A stretch of DNA of 64,000 nucleotides from Streptomyces longisporoflavus (GCF_014649775.1 NZ_BMTR01000001.1:744001-808000), one strand, 5' to 3'; shown: positions 33,392-41,970, counted from the first letter of the stretch. Notes: generated by a model not told the origin, from the sequence alone. Translations and numbers: made by a program.

Positions 33392-33853
33392 ATGACGACA
33401 GAGAGATTCGAAGTGCAGCGCCAGGTGGCCGCGTCCCCGGAGAAGATCTTCGCGTTGCTGTGCGACCCCTCCGGGCATGTGGCGATCGACAGCTCAGGAA
33501 TGCTGCAGTCCGCCGAGGGCGACCCCGTGCGTCGGGCCGGTGACGAGTTCCTCGTGCACATGGATCGCGAGGCGTTGAACGACTACCCGATGGGCAAGTA
33601 CGACGTCACTGTGATCATCACGAAGTTCGAGCAGGACGCCCTGATCGAATGGACCATCTCCGGCCAGGTGCAGCCTCCCATCCGCCACCTCTACGGATAC
33701 CGGCTCGCGCCCAGCGAGGGCGGCACCCTGGTTACCTCGTACTACGACTGGAGCGAGATCGAGGAGCGATACCGGGACGCGGGCATCTTCCCGGTCATCC
33801 CCGAAGCAGGGCTCCGCGCGACCCTCGGAATTCTGGCGCGGAACGTGGAGTAG
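33392..33853 (+). CDS. SRPBCC (START-like) family protein, 153 aa
   Basis: Polyketide-cyclase/dehydrase-type fold: FEVQRQVAASPEKIFALLCD at the start, GDEFLVHMDREALNDYPMGK, EWTISGQVQPPIRHLYGYRL and the long C-terminal helix region. It binds small hydrophobic ligands in relatives; the ligand is unknown. It follows the dioxygenase gene by 68 bp and may be co-transcribed. Confidence 0.85.
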   Translation: MTTERFEVQRQVAASPEKIFALLCDPSGHVAIDSSGMLQSAEGDPVRRAGDEFLVHMDREALNDYPMGKYDVTVIITKFEQDALIEWTISGQVQPPIRHLYGYRLAPSEGGTLVTSYYDWSEIEERYRDAGIFPVIPEAGLRATLGILARNVE

Positions 33854-33901
33854 CGGTTCCCGGGCCGCCGGGGGTACCGGCGGGGCTGGACCGCGGTGGG
33901 C

Positions 33902-34765
33902 TCAGGGCTGCTTCACCAGGATGGCGCGGGTGTAGAGCAGGTCGAAGCCCTGACGCTGCGCGTTCTGCTGGGACTTGGATCCCGGCTGGGTGGTGATGAC
34001 GGCGACGTCGCAGCCGGAGGCCGCGGCGTGGGCGAGCCGGTAGGACAGCAGCGCGGTCTGGACGCCGCGGCGGCGATGTGCGGGCGCGGTCGCCGCCCCG
34101 GTGAGCTGCGCGACTCCCTCCGCCATGCGGAAACCGGCGCCGCCGACGATGACTCCCTCGCGCAGCGCGACGCAGCGCGTGACGCCGGCCGCCGCGGTGA
34201 GATCGCGCATGGCCCTGGCGATGACGTCGCGCGGAAACTCTTCGTGTGAGGGCACCCCTTGAACGTCGGGGTGGGCGAAGCCTTCTGCCACGACGTCGAG
34301 CCAGGAGTCGAACTCGTCGTCGCCGCTGGGCCGCACCTCGATGCCGGCCGGCGTGACGCGCTCGCGCTCGCCCTTGAGGGTGAGGCCGAGCACGTTCTCG
34401 AACGAGGCGAGCCGGTAGCCCCGTTCGGTCAGCAGGGCGGCGATCGCGGGGTCGGCGAGGTGGGCGAGTTCGATCTGTACGGGGGAGTGGCAGGCTGCGA
34501 AGGCCCGTTCGACCTCGTCGAGAGCGGGTGCGTCCGGCACGCCGTCGAAGCCGATCCCCGCGATCTTGTTGAGCGGCGAGCCCTCTTCGGCGTAACTCGC
34601 CACGCCGCCGGCGAACGGGAGCGCGAAGCCCTCGGCGTCCGCGTTGCGGTGGCGGGCGGCCTCGCTGCCCCGGGAGATGAGCTGCGCCTCGACTCGCTCG
34701 ATGCGCCTGGCGAGTTCGGTGTCGCAGAAGAGGGGCAAACGGTCGGCGTCGGCATCGGCGTCCAT
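33902..34765 (-). CDS. GNAT-family N-acetyltransferase, 287 aa
   Basis: The acetyltransferase domain is C-terminal: LTGAATAPAHRRRGVQTALL is the acetyl-CoA loop (R/Q-x-x-G-x-A type), followed by ASGCDVAVITTQPGSKSQQN and RQGFDLLYTRAILVK. The N-terminal half (FALPFAGGVASYAEEGSPLN, AALLTERGYRLASFENVLG) is a degenerate GNAT repeat. It starts with a repetitive MDADADADR. Substrate unknown. It converges with the SRPBCC gene; its promoter region contains a 7-bp repeat. Confidence 0.9.
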   Translation of the reverse strand: MDADADADRLPLFCDTELARRIERVEAQLISRGSEAARHRNADAEGFALPFAGGVASYAEEGSPLNKIAGIGFDGVPDAPALDEVERAFAACHSPVQIELAHLADPAIAALLTERGYRLASFENVLGLTLKGERERVTPAGIEVRPSGDDEFDSWLDVVAEGFAHPDVQGVPSHEEFPRDVIARAMRDLTAAAGVTRCVALREGVIVGGAGFRMAEGVAQLTGAATAPAHRRRGVQTALLSYRLAHAAASGCDVAVITTQPGSKSQQNAQRQGFDLLYTRAILVKQP

Positions 34766-34804
34766 GGCTTGTCCGGGCCTCCGGTTCGCTCGGTGGTGTT
34801 TCCT

Positions 34805-34838
34805 GCTCAGGGCTCAGGGCTCAGGGCTCAGGGCTCAG
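34805..34838. repeat. 7-bp tandem repeat (GGCTCAG), about 4.9 copies
   Basis: GGCTCAG is repeated without interruption from 34811 to 34838 with a partial copy before it, 40-70 bp upstream of the minus-strand GNAT gene start, so it may lie in its promoter. Confidence 0.9.
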
Positions 34839-34889
34839 GCGGGGTGTTCTTGCCCCGGCCGCGTCGTCCCACACTCCCGGGCGCGCCGG

Positions 34890-35000
34890 GGGCACTTGGA
34901 ACCGTTCGGCGGCCCGCCGCAGCGGCCAGCCGTCCTCCACGATGCACCAGGCCAGCCGCATCCTGCCGGTGGGAGTCAGCGGCGCGTTACGGTGGCATAT
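34890..35000 (-). pseudogene. N-terminal fragment of an IS481-family transposase
   Basis: CHRNAPLTPTGRMRLAWCIV followed by EDGWPLRRAAERFQV is the opening of Streptomyces IS481-type transposases (their first helix-turn-helix). Identity stops at RFQV and continues into unrelated sequence. The start codon is lost: the in-frame codon upstream is ATA. No DDE domain remains. A scar of transposition followed by deletion. Confidence 0.8.
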
Positions 35001-35243
35001 GAGGGCCTCCTGCACTCGGCGGTAGATGTCGCAGTCACCACCGAAACCAGAAGGCCCTCACCCATGCAAGACCGCACTCGCGTCATCAACGTGCCCGAAC
35101 AGAACAATTAGGGCGTGCATCGAAAGTAGATCTTGGTGATGGCCTTGCCTTACTTCAGAGGTAATCGTCTCGGCGTGCCCACGCTGGCAGGCTTGGTGAT
35201 GTCTCCGCGTCGGAGGACGCGGACCAGGACGGAGAGGTCAGCC

Positions 35244-35687
35244 ATGTCCAAAGCCGCACTTCCGAACTCGCGCACCGTGGTTGAGGAGTTGCTGCGCAGA
35301 ATTGGCGAGGGTGACGCCGACCGCATCGCCGAGCTGTATGCCGAGCAGTGCGATTGGAAGCTCGACTGGCCGGAGGCCGAGCACGGCCGTACTGCCACGC
35401 CGTGGATCCGTCACCGGTCTACCCGGGCCGACGCGGCCGCCCACTATCGCGAGCTCGCCGAGTACCACGTGCCGGAGTATGTAGCGACGAAGGTCGAGCG
35501 CATCCTTGTCGACGGAAGCGACGCGATCGTGCTGGGCGAGATCCGTCAGACCGCCCGGCCCACCGGACGTGCCTATCAGGCGCGGTTCGCTCTGCATCTC
35601 ACCGTCGAAGACGGTCTTGTCACGCGGCACCATGTCTACGAGGACAGCCTGGCCGTCGCCCGGGCATTCGAGGCGGAGAACCGGTGA
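35244..35687 (+). CDS. SnoaL / NTF2-like family protein, 147 aa
   Basis: NTF2-like cone fold: VVEELLRRIGEGDADRIAEL, YAEQCDWKLDWPEAEHG, DAAAHYRELAEYHVPEYVAT, VERILVDGSDAIVLGEIRQT and FALHLTVEDGLVTRHHVYED. Members are small isomerases, dehydratases or ligand-binding proteins. GGAGAGG precedes the ATG at 35244. It survives intact between two transposase remnants, so it may have been brought in with or trapped by mobile DNA. Confidence 0.87.
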   Translation: MSKAALPNSRTVVEELLRRIGEGDADRIAELYAEQCDWKLDWPEAEHGRTATPWIRHRSTRADAAAHYRELAEYHVPEYVATKVERILVDGSDAIVLGEIRQTARPTGRAYQARFALHLTVEDGLVTRHHVYEDSLAVARAFEAENR

Positions 35688-35718
35688 AAGACCACCGGTC
35701 CCATTGCGAGGATGCTGT

Positions 35719-36312
35719 TCACAGCCACTCGTTGATGGCCGCGACGAGAACGGTCGCCTCGTAACGGACCGAGAGTTTGTCGTACCTCGTGGCCACGGCC
35801 CGGTGCCTCTTGAGGCGATTGGTGCCGCACTCGACAGCGTGCCGCGCCTGGTAATCCTGCGGGCCGAACTTCGGTGGCCGGCCACCGCGCGAGCCGCGTT
35901 TCTTGCGGCTGCGGGTGGCCTGTTCGACCTTGTCCGGGATGGTGCATCGGAACCCGCGGCGGCGCGGTAGGCACGGTCCTCCCAGGAGCGTACGCATACG
36001 CCTTGTCGGCGCGCACCCGCCCGGGCCGGGTGCGCGACCTGCCCGGCCCCAGCCGGGGAACCCGGATGCGGCCGAGGACGGCTTCGAACTGCGGTGAGTC
36101 CCCGCGCTGTCCGGCGGTAATCACGATGGACATGCCCTTTTGCCCCTGCTCGACGGCCAGATGCAACTTGGTGGTCAGACCGCCGCGCGAACGCCCGAAC
36201 CCGTTGGTCGGCCGACTCGGTGGCCATGCCGCCGGGCGGCTCCTTCTGAAGCTCCTTTTTTCCTCGCACCGGCGGCGTGCTGGTGAGCCCGGCAGACGGT
36301 GGAGTCGACGTT
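35719..36312 (-). pseudogene. Truncated, frameshifted IS5-family transposase
   Basis: Read from the right, VDSTVCRAHQHAAGARKKG (catalytic-domain start), then in another frame NGFGRSRGGLTTKLHLAVEQ with [18 protein letters not shown] and RVRADKAYA, then in a third frame [40 protein letters not shown] and [16 protein letters not shown] to the stop. At least two frameshifts and loss of the whole N-terminal part make it non-functional. Its broken end joins directly to a methyltransferase remnant at about 36312. Confidence 0.9.
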
Positions 36313-36850
36313 CTGGTCGCCAGTGGGAGCAAGAGACGACACCGGGGCCGAGGAGGTCCACGCCTTCGAAGAGTCATAGCAGCTCTGCTCGCGTGCGCAG
36401 CGTCATCGGCGCCGAGCCCTGGCTGTTCCAGTAGCGCACGGCTTCCGTCATGACGACGCTGAGCATCGTCATGGCGACAGGCCGGCTGAAGTCCAGTGTC
36501 CGGGCGGCACGTTCCAAGATTGTGTCGGGTGCGTGCAGGTCGGCGTCGATGTAGTCCGTGGCCCCCTCGGGGGTACTGGTGAGCAGGGCGTGGGCGTGCC
36601 TGAGCACGATGGGGTCGTCGTCCACGTACACGATCCGGCAGGTCGGATTGATCCGCTGGGCGGCCTCGTGGGCGTGGTCGACCGTGGGAAGTCCGGTGCC
36701 GGTGTCCAGGAACTGCCGGATGCCCGCCTCGCCGGCGAGGAACTTCACGGCCCGCGCGAGAAATCGGCGATCGGCCACGGCGGCCCGGGGCAGGGACGGT
36801 ACGAAGCTCAGGAGCAGGGCGAGTTCGCCTGAGGCCGACAGCCTGTCCCG
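36313..36850 (-). pseudogene. Decayed SAM-dependent methyltransferase (DUF574 / Methyltransf_19)
   Basis: The fragment has the family core RRFLARAVKFLAGEAGIRQF, LDTGTGLPTVDHAHEAAQRI, CRIVYVDDDPIVLRHAHALL and TLDFSRPVAMTMLS, then jumps straight to TEAVRYWNSQGSAPMTLRTR, losing about 35-40 residues of the usual fold. An in-frame TGA (36374-36376) follows TRAELL, yet the family's end LFEGVDLLGPGVVSCSHWRP continues in the same frame behind it. The N-terminus is also missing. Three separate lesions indicate a dead gene cut by the IS5 element. Confidence 0.82.
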
Positions 36851-36939
36851 CTTCAGCTGCCCGAAGCGGCCTCTCCGGACACCTGACGCACGGTCGCCGA
36901 CGGAACCCGCTGCTCGGCGGGCACAGCGACCCGGGGAGT

Positions 36940-37689
36940 TCAGGTGTGCGGCGGGTCCTGGGCGGATGTGATGACGGCTGCCAGGTCCGTGCCCGCTCGC
37001 AGCAGTGCCACCGTCCGCGCGGCGATCTGGTCGAGACGCCGGCGCAGGACGTGTTGAGCCTCTTCCAGACCGTCGAGCCGGTGCAGAGAGGTCATGATGT
37101 CGCGTACCGTGGGAATGCCGTAGCCGCTGCTGCGCAGGGCCGCGACGATGCGGGCCGCTCGGATCGCGGGAAGACCGTATCGGCGTGCGCGCAGGGACGT
37201 CACCCTCTCGGGGCCCACGAGCCCCTCCTGCTCCCAGAAGCGCAGGGTCGAGGGACGTACACCGAGCGCCGCGCCCAGCTGCGTGATCGTCATGGCGTCG
37301 CCCTCCTGCTCGAACCCGGGCCCGCTCGTCTCCTGCCGGATCGCACGCAACGCTTCCCGGGCGCGCAGAGCCTCGTCCCGCTCCCGCGCGAGCCCGACGT
37401 GCACCGTGCTGATCGCCGAGGCCGCCGCCTCGAGAGACTCCGTCCGCAGCCGCGTGAGCAGCTGCCGGGCTGCGACAGGCCCGATGGCACCGGCGAGGCC
37501 GCGATAGGCGCGAAGGGCATGCACATGAACTGAGGTGTACGAGCGGTAGCCGTTGCTCGACCGAGCAGCCGGCGGAAGGACTCCCAGCCGCTCCAGGTCG
37601 CGCACCTGCTGCACCGAATACCCCGACTCCCTGGCGACATCAACGGTTCTCAGCCGTAGCCGCTGCGGACCGCCCCTCGTCTCGTCCAT
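36940..37689 (-). CDS. Double-MerR transcriptional regulator, 249 aa
   Basis: Two MerR DNA-binding domains occur in one chain. The first (residues about 12-80) has LRTVDVARESGYSVQQVRDL and NGYRSYTSVHVHALRAYRGL; the second (about 133-200) has MTITQLGAALGVRPSTLRFW and EQEGLVGPERVTSLRARRYG. A helical linker (EALRAREALRAIRQETSG) joins them and a short coiled coil ends the protein; no Cys-based metal site is seen. The ATG at 37689 is the first in the homologous region. It is divergent, 42 bp from the DUF6194 gene, its probable target. Confidence 0.9.
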   Translation of the reverse strand: MDETRGGPQRLRLRTVDVARESGYSVQQVRDLERLGVLPPAARSSNGYRSYTSVHVHALRAYRGLAGAIGPVAARQLLTRLRTESLEAAASAISTVHVGLARERDEALRAREALRAIRQETSGPGFEQEGDAMTITQLGAALGVRPSTLRFWEQEGLVGPERVTSLRARRYGLPAIRAARIVAALRSSGYGIPTVRDIMTSLHRLDGLEEAQHVLRRRLDQIAARTVALLRAGTDLAAVITSAQDPPHT

Positions 37690-37731
37690 CGGACCAACCC
37701 CACAGAAGCACTTGAAGGTGATGCTTGAACC

Positions 37732-38217
37732 ATGAGTATGGAACAGATCATCGCGACCGTGCGCAGCCTCGACGGAGCCCTCGTGGTCCTCCCCGGACCG
37801 GAAAGCGACCTCCCCGAGCTCGTGTGGGGAGACGCGTTCTTCTACTACGCCCCCGACGGCCAGATGCCCCGGAACGTCCAGCCCTACGGGACGATCGTCA
37901 CGAAGAACTACCCCGACGACACCGCTTCCGATCTCGACGCCGCGGGCCGCTGGCGCGTGAACGTCCACGTCGACCGCGCGACGTTCGGGGAACTCACCGG
38001 ACAGGACCAGCGCAGCGTCAGTCACGTCGGCGACTACGCAGCCGCCGACCGCGTGTTGCCGCACCCGGTGTACGGGGCGCTGGGCTGGATCTGTGTCGTC
38101 AGCCCGGGGGAGAGGACGATGCAGACCGTTGTGCAGTTGCTGCGCGGTGCCCACGATGCCGCTCGGGCCCGGTTCGTGCGGCGACATGCGGCAGGACAGC
38201 CGTCGGAGGTTGACTGA
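37732..38217 (+). CDS. DUF6194 family protein, 161 aa
   Basis: Starts MSMEQIIATVRSLDGALVVL and continues with LPELVWGDAFFYYAPDGQMP, YGTIVTKNYPDDTASDLD, WRVNVHVDRATFGELTG and GWICVVSPGERTMQTVVQLL, a fold found in a small actinobacterial family of unknown activity resembling YdhG/MmcQ-type proteins. Cytoplasmic. The divergent double-MerR gene is 42 bp away, with CTTGAA direct repeats between the starts. Confidence 0.87.
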   Translation: MSMEQIIATVRSLDGALVVLPGPESDLPELVWGDAFFYYAPDGQMPRNVQPYGTIVTKNYPDDTASDLDAAGRWRVNVHVDRATFGELTGQDQRSVSHVGDYAAADRVLPHPVYGALGWICVVSPGERTMQTVVQLLRGAHDAARARFVRRHAAGQPSEVD

Positions 38218-38377
38218 CCCGGTGCCGGAGAGCGTGCGTGGGGGCTCGTCCCGGCAGACCCGTGTGCGGCAGCACAGGAAGCGGGCAGGCCGGTGTGGCC
38301 GAGGCCGAAACCGAAGCCGGAGTCGGCGGTCCGGCCGGGCAGCTGCTCGTCGAGGATGAGGCACCAGTAGCGTCACG

Positions 38378-38399
38378 GGCATCCGACCGCAAGGATGCC
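38378..38399. terminator. Hairpin GGCATCC-N8-GGATGCC
   Basis: A perfect 7-bp stem in the 234-bp gap after the DUF6194 gene and 53 bp before the next start. There is no T-run. Either a terminator or a regulatory palindrome. Confidence 0.4.
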
Positions 38400-38451
38400 T
38401 GTGACGCGGCAACGCAACCCGGAAGGCCGCCGTATCCGAGAGGCTCCCCGC

Positions 38452-38808
38452 ATGACCACGCAGTACGCGATCGACTGGCCCGGGAAATACCTGCCCGGCA
38501 CCGACGACGACTCCTTCACCAACGAAACAATCGGCGGCCGGAGCCTGACCGCCCCCTGGGTACGGCACTACCCCTTCGCACCCCGGGACGCCCGTGTCGT
38601 GGAGCTCCCGGGTGTGCTGCACGCCTGGCCGGTGGAGGACCTGCCCGGCGGCCGCGTGCGTGTCCTGCCCCGCGTGTCGCAGCTCGGCCGGCCCGCCGCC
38701 GCGCCGGCGCCGGAGCGGCCCGCCCCGAGGCTCGACGGCCACGGGGCATGGCCGGTCGGCCCCGTCCGTACCGCATCCGCATCCGCATCCGGGGAGGCCG
38801 TCCGATGA
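38452..38808 (+). CDS. Unknown protein, 118 aa, coupled to the 3-HIBDH-like gene
   Basis: MTTQYAIDWPGKYLPGTDDD opens a region of about 75 plausible residues (SFTNETIGGRSLTAPWVRHY, ARVVELPGVLHAWPVEDLPG), followed by a Pro/Ala/Arg-rich tail of low complexity (ASASASGEAVR). I recognise no family. AGAGG precedes the ATG and the TGA overlaps the next ATG (ATGA), so it is probably translated and coupled to the dehydrogenase. Confidence 0.55.
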   Translation: MTTQYAIDWPGKYLPGTDDDSFTNETIGGRSLTAPWVRHYPFAPRDARVVELPGVLHAWPVEDLPGGRVRVLPRVSQLGRPAAAPAPERPAPRLDGHGAWPVGPVRTASASASGEAVR

Positions 38809-39698
38809 GCGACACGCGCACCGTGGGCCTTCTGGGCACGGGGATCATGGGGGCCGCGATGGCCCGCAACCTGGCCCGCTCCGGACACTCCGTACGCGCC
38901 TGGAACCGCACCCGCGACAAGGCCGAGCCCCTCGCCGCCGACGGTGTTCAGATCACCGACACCCCGGCGGAGGCCGTCACCGGCGCCGATGTCGTCCTGA
39001 CCATGCTCTACGACGGCCCCGCCGCTCTGGATGTCATGCGGCGGGCCGCCGAAGCGCTGACCCCCGGCACGGCGTGGGTGCAATCGACGACCGCGGGCAT
39101 CGAGGCGATCGGCGACCTGGCCCGCTTCGCCGAGGAAAACCGGCTCGTCTTCTTCGACGCTCCCGTGCTGGGCACGCGGCAGCCCGCCGAAGCGGGGCAG
39201 TTGACCGTTCTCGCCGCCGGCCCGGAGCAGCACCGCCCCGCCGTGACGCCAGTCTTGGACGCGGTCGGCTCCCGCACCGTATGGACCGGCGAGGACGGGG
39301 CCCTCGGCAGTGCGACCCGGCTGAAACTCGTGGCGAACAGCTGGGTCCTCGCCACCACCAACGCGGCGGGCGAGGTCCTCGCCCTGTCGCAGGCTCTCGG
39401 GGTGGATCCGCAGAGCTTCTTCGACGCCATCGAGGGCGGCGGGCTCGACATGCCCTACCTCCGGGCCAAGGCGGCCCTCGTACTCAACGACCAGCTGTCC
39501 CCGGCCCAGTTCGCCGTGGACACGGCCGTCAAGGACGCCCGCCTGATCGTCGAGGCGGGACGCGCCCACGGTGTCCGGCTCGATGTCGCCGCCGCGAGCG
39601 CCGACCGCCTGGCCCGCGCCGCCGCGGCCGGCCACGGCGATGAGGACATGGCCGCCGCCTACTTCGCCAGCTTCGAGGACCCGCCGCAGACTCACTGA
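38805..39698 (+). CDS. NAD(P)-dependent 3-hydroxyisobutyrate-dehydrogenase-like oxidoreductase, 297 aa
   Basis: Beta-hydroxyacid dehydrogenase family: Rossmann motif VGLLGTGIMGAAMARNLARS, substrate-binding FFDAPVLGTRQPAEAGQLTV (DxPVxG motif) and the catalytic Lys in ATRLKLVANSWVLATTNAAG. The C-terminal domain matches. Related enzymes reduce succinic semialdehyde or 3-hydroxyisobutyrate, or act as imine reductases. GGGGAGG precedes the ATG, which overlaps the preceding gene's stop. Confidence 0.92.
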   Translation: MSDTRTVGLLGTGIMGAAMARNLARSGHSVRAWNRTRDKAEPLAADGVQITDTPAEAVTGADVVLTMLYDGPAALDVMRRAAEALTPGTAWVQSTTAGIEAIGDLARFAEENRLVFFDAPVLGTRQPAEAGQLTVLAAGPEQHRPAVTPVLDAVGSRTVWTGEDGALGSATRLKLVANSWVLATTNAAGEVLALSQALGVDPQSFFDAIEGGGLDMPYLRAKAALVLNDQLSPAQFAVDTAVKDARLIVEAGRAHGVRLDVAAASADRLARAAAAGHGDEDMAAAYFASFEDPPQTH

Positions 39699-39819
39699 CC
39701 CTCCAACTTCTTGGCGCGCGTCGGCGTCGGCTCCTCTGCTGGCTGCGGTGGGCCCCCGGCAGCGCGGAAGGCGGTGCCGCAACCGACACAGCCCGGTGTA
39801 TCGGGGCGAAGCGTGTGCC

Positions 39820-40173
39820 TCACGGCCGCAGGCACTCGCCCTGCGGGTCGTAGCAGACAAGGCCGTGCTCGTGGGCCAGCGCTGCAGCGTATGCGGACAC
39901 TTCCTCGGCTCTGCCGTATGTCATGAGCAGGTACACGATCGGCCCTGAAGCCTCGTCGACGACCGGAGTCGAAACCCAGGCGCTCCCGCCAAAGTCGTCG
40001 TTGTCCGGGTAGCGGCCGGTGAGTGCTTCAACGTAGGCCCCGATACGCGGAGTCGGAGGGACTGCGGCGTCCTCGGGCCCGAGGTAGCGCGCATATAGCT
40101 CGTCATAGGTCGATCCTGCTTGGTCGTCGTCGCGGGGGCGGTCACCGTCCCACACCGCAAGGTCGTAGCTCAC
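39820..40173 (-). CDS. Conserved hypothetical protein, 117 aa
   Basis: Starts MSYDLAVWDGDRPRDDDQAG, with ARYLGPEDAAVPPTPRIGAY, VEALTGRYPDNDDFGGSAWV and GPIVYLLMTYGRAEEVSAYA. This is a compact acidic alpha/beta protein of a type common in Streptomyces and among toxin-immunity-like families, but I see no toxin gene next to it. It converges with the dehydrogenase gene across 120 bp. Confidence 0.8.
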   Translation of the reverse strand: MSYDLAVWDGDRPRDDDQAGSTYDELYARYLGPEDAAVPPTPRIGAYVEALTGRYPDNDDFGGSAWVSTPVVDEASGPIVYLLMTYGRAEEVSAYAAALAHEHGLVCYDPQGECLRP

Positions 40174-40312
40174 AGCTGCATCGTCGCAGGGTCACGCACT
40201 CGGCAGCCATGACGTTGAAGACCCGCCTGTGTACGGATGATTGGGTGGTCGGCCGTGGTGTAAGACTTGCGGCATGGACATGGGGCGTGAGTCACGGTGG
40301 GAGAAGGACGCC

Positions 40313-40528
40313 ATGTCGGTGGAGATCGTTTTCGCCCTGGTGACGGCCGCCCTGCTGGCCGCCGTCGTATTTGCCGCCACCCTGGCCCTCACGCTGGTCC
40401 TCGGCGTCTCCGGCTCGGCGCGCGAGCAGATGCGAGGGGCGGGCGCTCTGGCGGGAGGCGCCCTCGGAGTATGGCGCGTCGTGCGGGTACTGCGCCGTTT
40501 CGATGTGCAGCGGCGTCAAGGCCGCTGA
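40313..40528 (+). CDS. Small single-pass membrane protein, 71 aa
   Basis: One strong transmembrane segment (IVFALVTAALLAAVVFAATL, then ALTLVLG) is followed by a Gly/Ala stretch and a basic end (WRVVRVLRRFDVQRRQGR), predicting N-out/C-in or a membrane anchor with a cytoplasmic basic tail. AGAAGGA supports the ATG at 40313. An ATG at 40274, 7 nt after TAAGAC (40261-40266), would give a 13-residue longer leaderless product. Confidence 0.55.
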   Translation: MSVEIVFALVTAALLAAVVFAATLALTLVLGVSGSAREQMRGAGALAGGALGVWRVVRVLRRFDVQRRQGR

Positions 40529-40547
40529 AACACGTCAAGGCCGCTGA
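40514..40547 (+). repeat. 15-bp direct repeat at the membrane-gene stop
   Basis: CGTCAAGGCCGCTGA occurs at 40514-40528 (containing the stop codon) and again at 40533-40547. A local duplication that adds a second copy of the stop region; no function evident. The rest of the gap up to 40804 shows no gene. Confidence 0.75.
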
Positions 40548-40804
40548 CACCCTCCGGGCCGGCAGCCCGCCGAAGTGGCGAGCCGCCGAACGCCCGCAAC
40601 CGGCATGGTGAAGCGGCACGAGCACGGTCGTACGGCCGCTCCCCCCTGACGTGGCCGTCCGACCGCCACATCGGGCCCACCGATCGGGCGCCGAAGCGGA
40701 CTGTGCTCGTGCTCGCTCACGTGCAAGGTTGGCTCAGTCGGTGATCGAGGATCGACGTGATTTGGCCTAGCCCGAATAACGACATCTTGATCAGGCTCTG
40801 CGCC

Positions 40805-41815
40805 ATGCCCCTTCGTATCCATTTCACGGCCGCGGATCTGGCCCGCACCCGGTTGGCTGATGGGCCTCGGCCCATGCTGGAGCTGGATATCGCGCTGCGA
40901 CTGCTGCAAGAAGGGAGCCACGCGAACCGGTTCGGGGCCTGGCGCAGACAATCGCTGCGCCGTCTGCCGGCAAGAAGCAGACGTCTGCTCGATCTGATCC
41001 CGCGCACGGGCTGGACGGTGGACTTCCTCGACCAGGCGATGGCAGGCAGCATCGACGAGGCGCTGGAGCGGGTGCGGGCCACGCCCGCCGCCCGGATCCG
41101 CAAGGACATGGAGACCTGGGCCGGCCGCGGCCAGCAGCGCGCCGTGCCGGCCTGGACCCAGTCACTGGGCAGCGACAGGCAACTGCTCCTGGACCTGGCC
41201 GACACCGCGGCCCACGCGCACAAGCACATCATCGCCCCGTACCAGCAGCACACCGACGCCCTCAGCGGCGCGGACCAGGCACTGCGCACCCGGCAGGCCG
41301 CTCACGGCGGGCTCCAGGCCCTGCTGTCCGGACTCAATCCCCGCTACATCCGCTGGCGACCGCCGGTTCTGGAGCTCACCATGGCTTCCGGAAGCGCGGG
41401 CGACATCCATCTCGCGGGCCGTGGCCTGCTCCTGATTCCCTCGGTCTTCGGGGCGGTCTATCCCGCGCTGGACGAGACAGCCGAACCCCAGCCGTGGCTG
41501 ACCTACCCCGTCGGCCTGCGCGACACGGACCTCTTCCTGCCGCCCACCGACACCGCGCGCGCCCTGAGCACCATCCCCGACTCCCTGACCGCCCTCCTGG
41601 GCCACACCCGCGCCGTCGTGCTGTGGACCATCGCCCACCACCCCGGCTGCACCACCACCGAACTTGCCCGCCACGCCGGTATCTCCCCGGCCAGTGCCAG
41701 CCAGCACGCGACCGTTCTGCGCACCGCCGGTCTCTCCCACACCACCCGGCACCACAACACCGCCCTCCACACCGTCACCCCCGCAGGCACCCACCTCCTC
41801 AACACCGCGGGCTGA
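40805..41815 (+). CDS. DUF5937 / ArsR-type winged-helix regulator, 336 aa
   Basis: MPLRIHFTAADLARTRLADG opens the DUF5937-like N-terminal domain common to this Streptomyces regulator family. The C-terminus has an ArsR/MarR winged helix: RAVVLWTIAHHPGCTTTELA, HAGISPASASQHATVLRTAG and TVTPAGTHLLNTAG. It likely represses by DNA binding with an unknown signal read by the large N-terminal part. The ATG at 40805 fits homologues better than a start 48 nt upstream. No divergent target is obvious; the FG-GAP protein gene follows. Confidence 0.88.
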   Translation: MPLRIHFTAADLARTRLADGPRPMLELDIALRLLQEGSHANRFGAWRRQSLRRLPARSRRLLDLIPRTGWTVDFLDQAMAGSIDEALERVRATPAARIRKDMETWAGRGQQRAVPAWTQSLGSDRQLLLDLADTAAHAHKHIIAPYQQHTDALSGADQALRTRQAAHGGLQALLSGLNPRYIRWRPPVLELTMASGSAGDIHLAGRGLLLIPSVFGAVYPALDETAEPQPWLTYPVGLRDTDLFLPPTDTARALSTIPDSLTALLGHTRAVVLWTIAHHPGCTTTELARHAGISPASASQHATVLRTAGLSHTTRHHNTALHTVTPAGTHLLNTAG

Positions 41816-41861
41816 GCGCGGCGGATTTCGCGCCGGGTTCATGGTCATTCGGCCTGCGCCC

Positions 41862-41883
41862 GTTCAGGTGCCGTTCAGCGCAC
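41862..41883 (+). promoter_or_regulatory. PHO-box-like direct repeat (GTTCA, 11-nt period)
   Basis: GTTCAGGTGCC is followed immediately by GTTCAGCGCAC, the 11-nt direct-repeat pattern bound by PhoP in Streptomyces. It lies 87-109 bp upstream of the FG-GAP gene start, a normal position for a response-regulator site. Confidence 0.45.
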
Positions 41884-41970
41884 AACCATCAGCCGTTTCC
41901 ACGTGTCTCGGAGGTGAATCACATCTGCGCGAACGCGTCTGGACATCGCTCGCGCTCTAAAGGAGGAACC

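Larger units (their letters stand above)
34766..35243. other. 478-bp intergenic region with a 7-bp repeat and an IS481 fragment
   Basis: The left part holds the GGCTCAG repeat and the transposase remnant. The right part (about 35105-35240) is AT-richer, with two TTGGTGATG words 58 bp apart. No intact gene. Confidence 0.5.
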
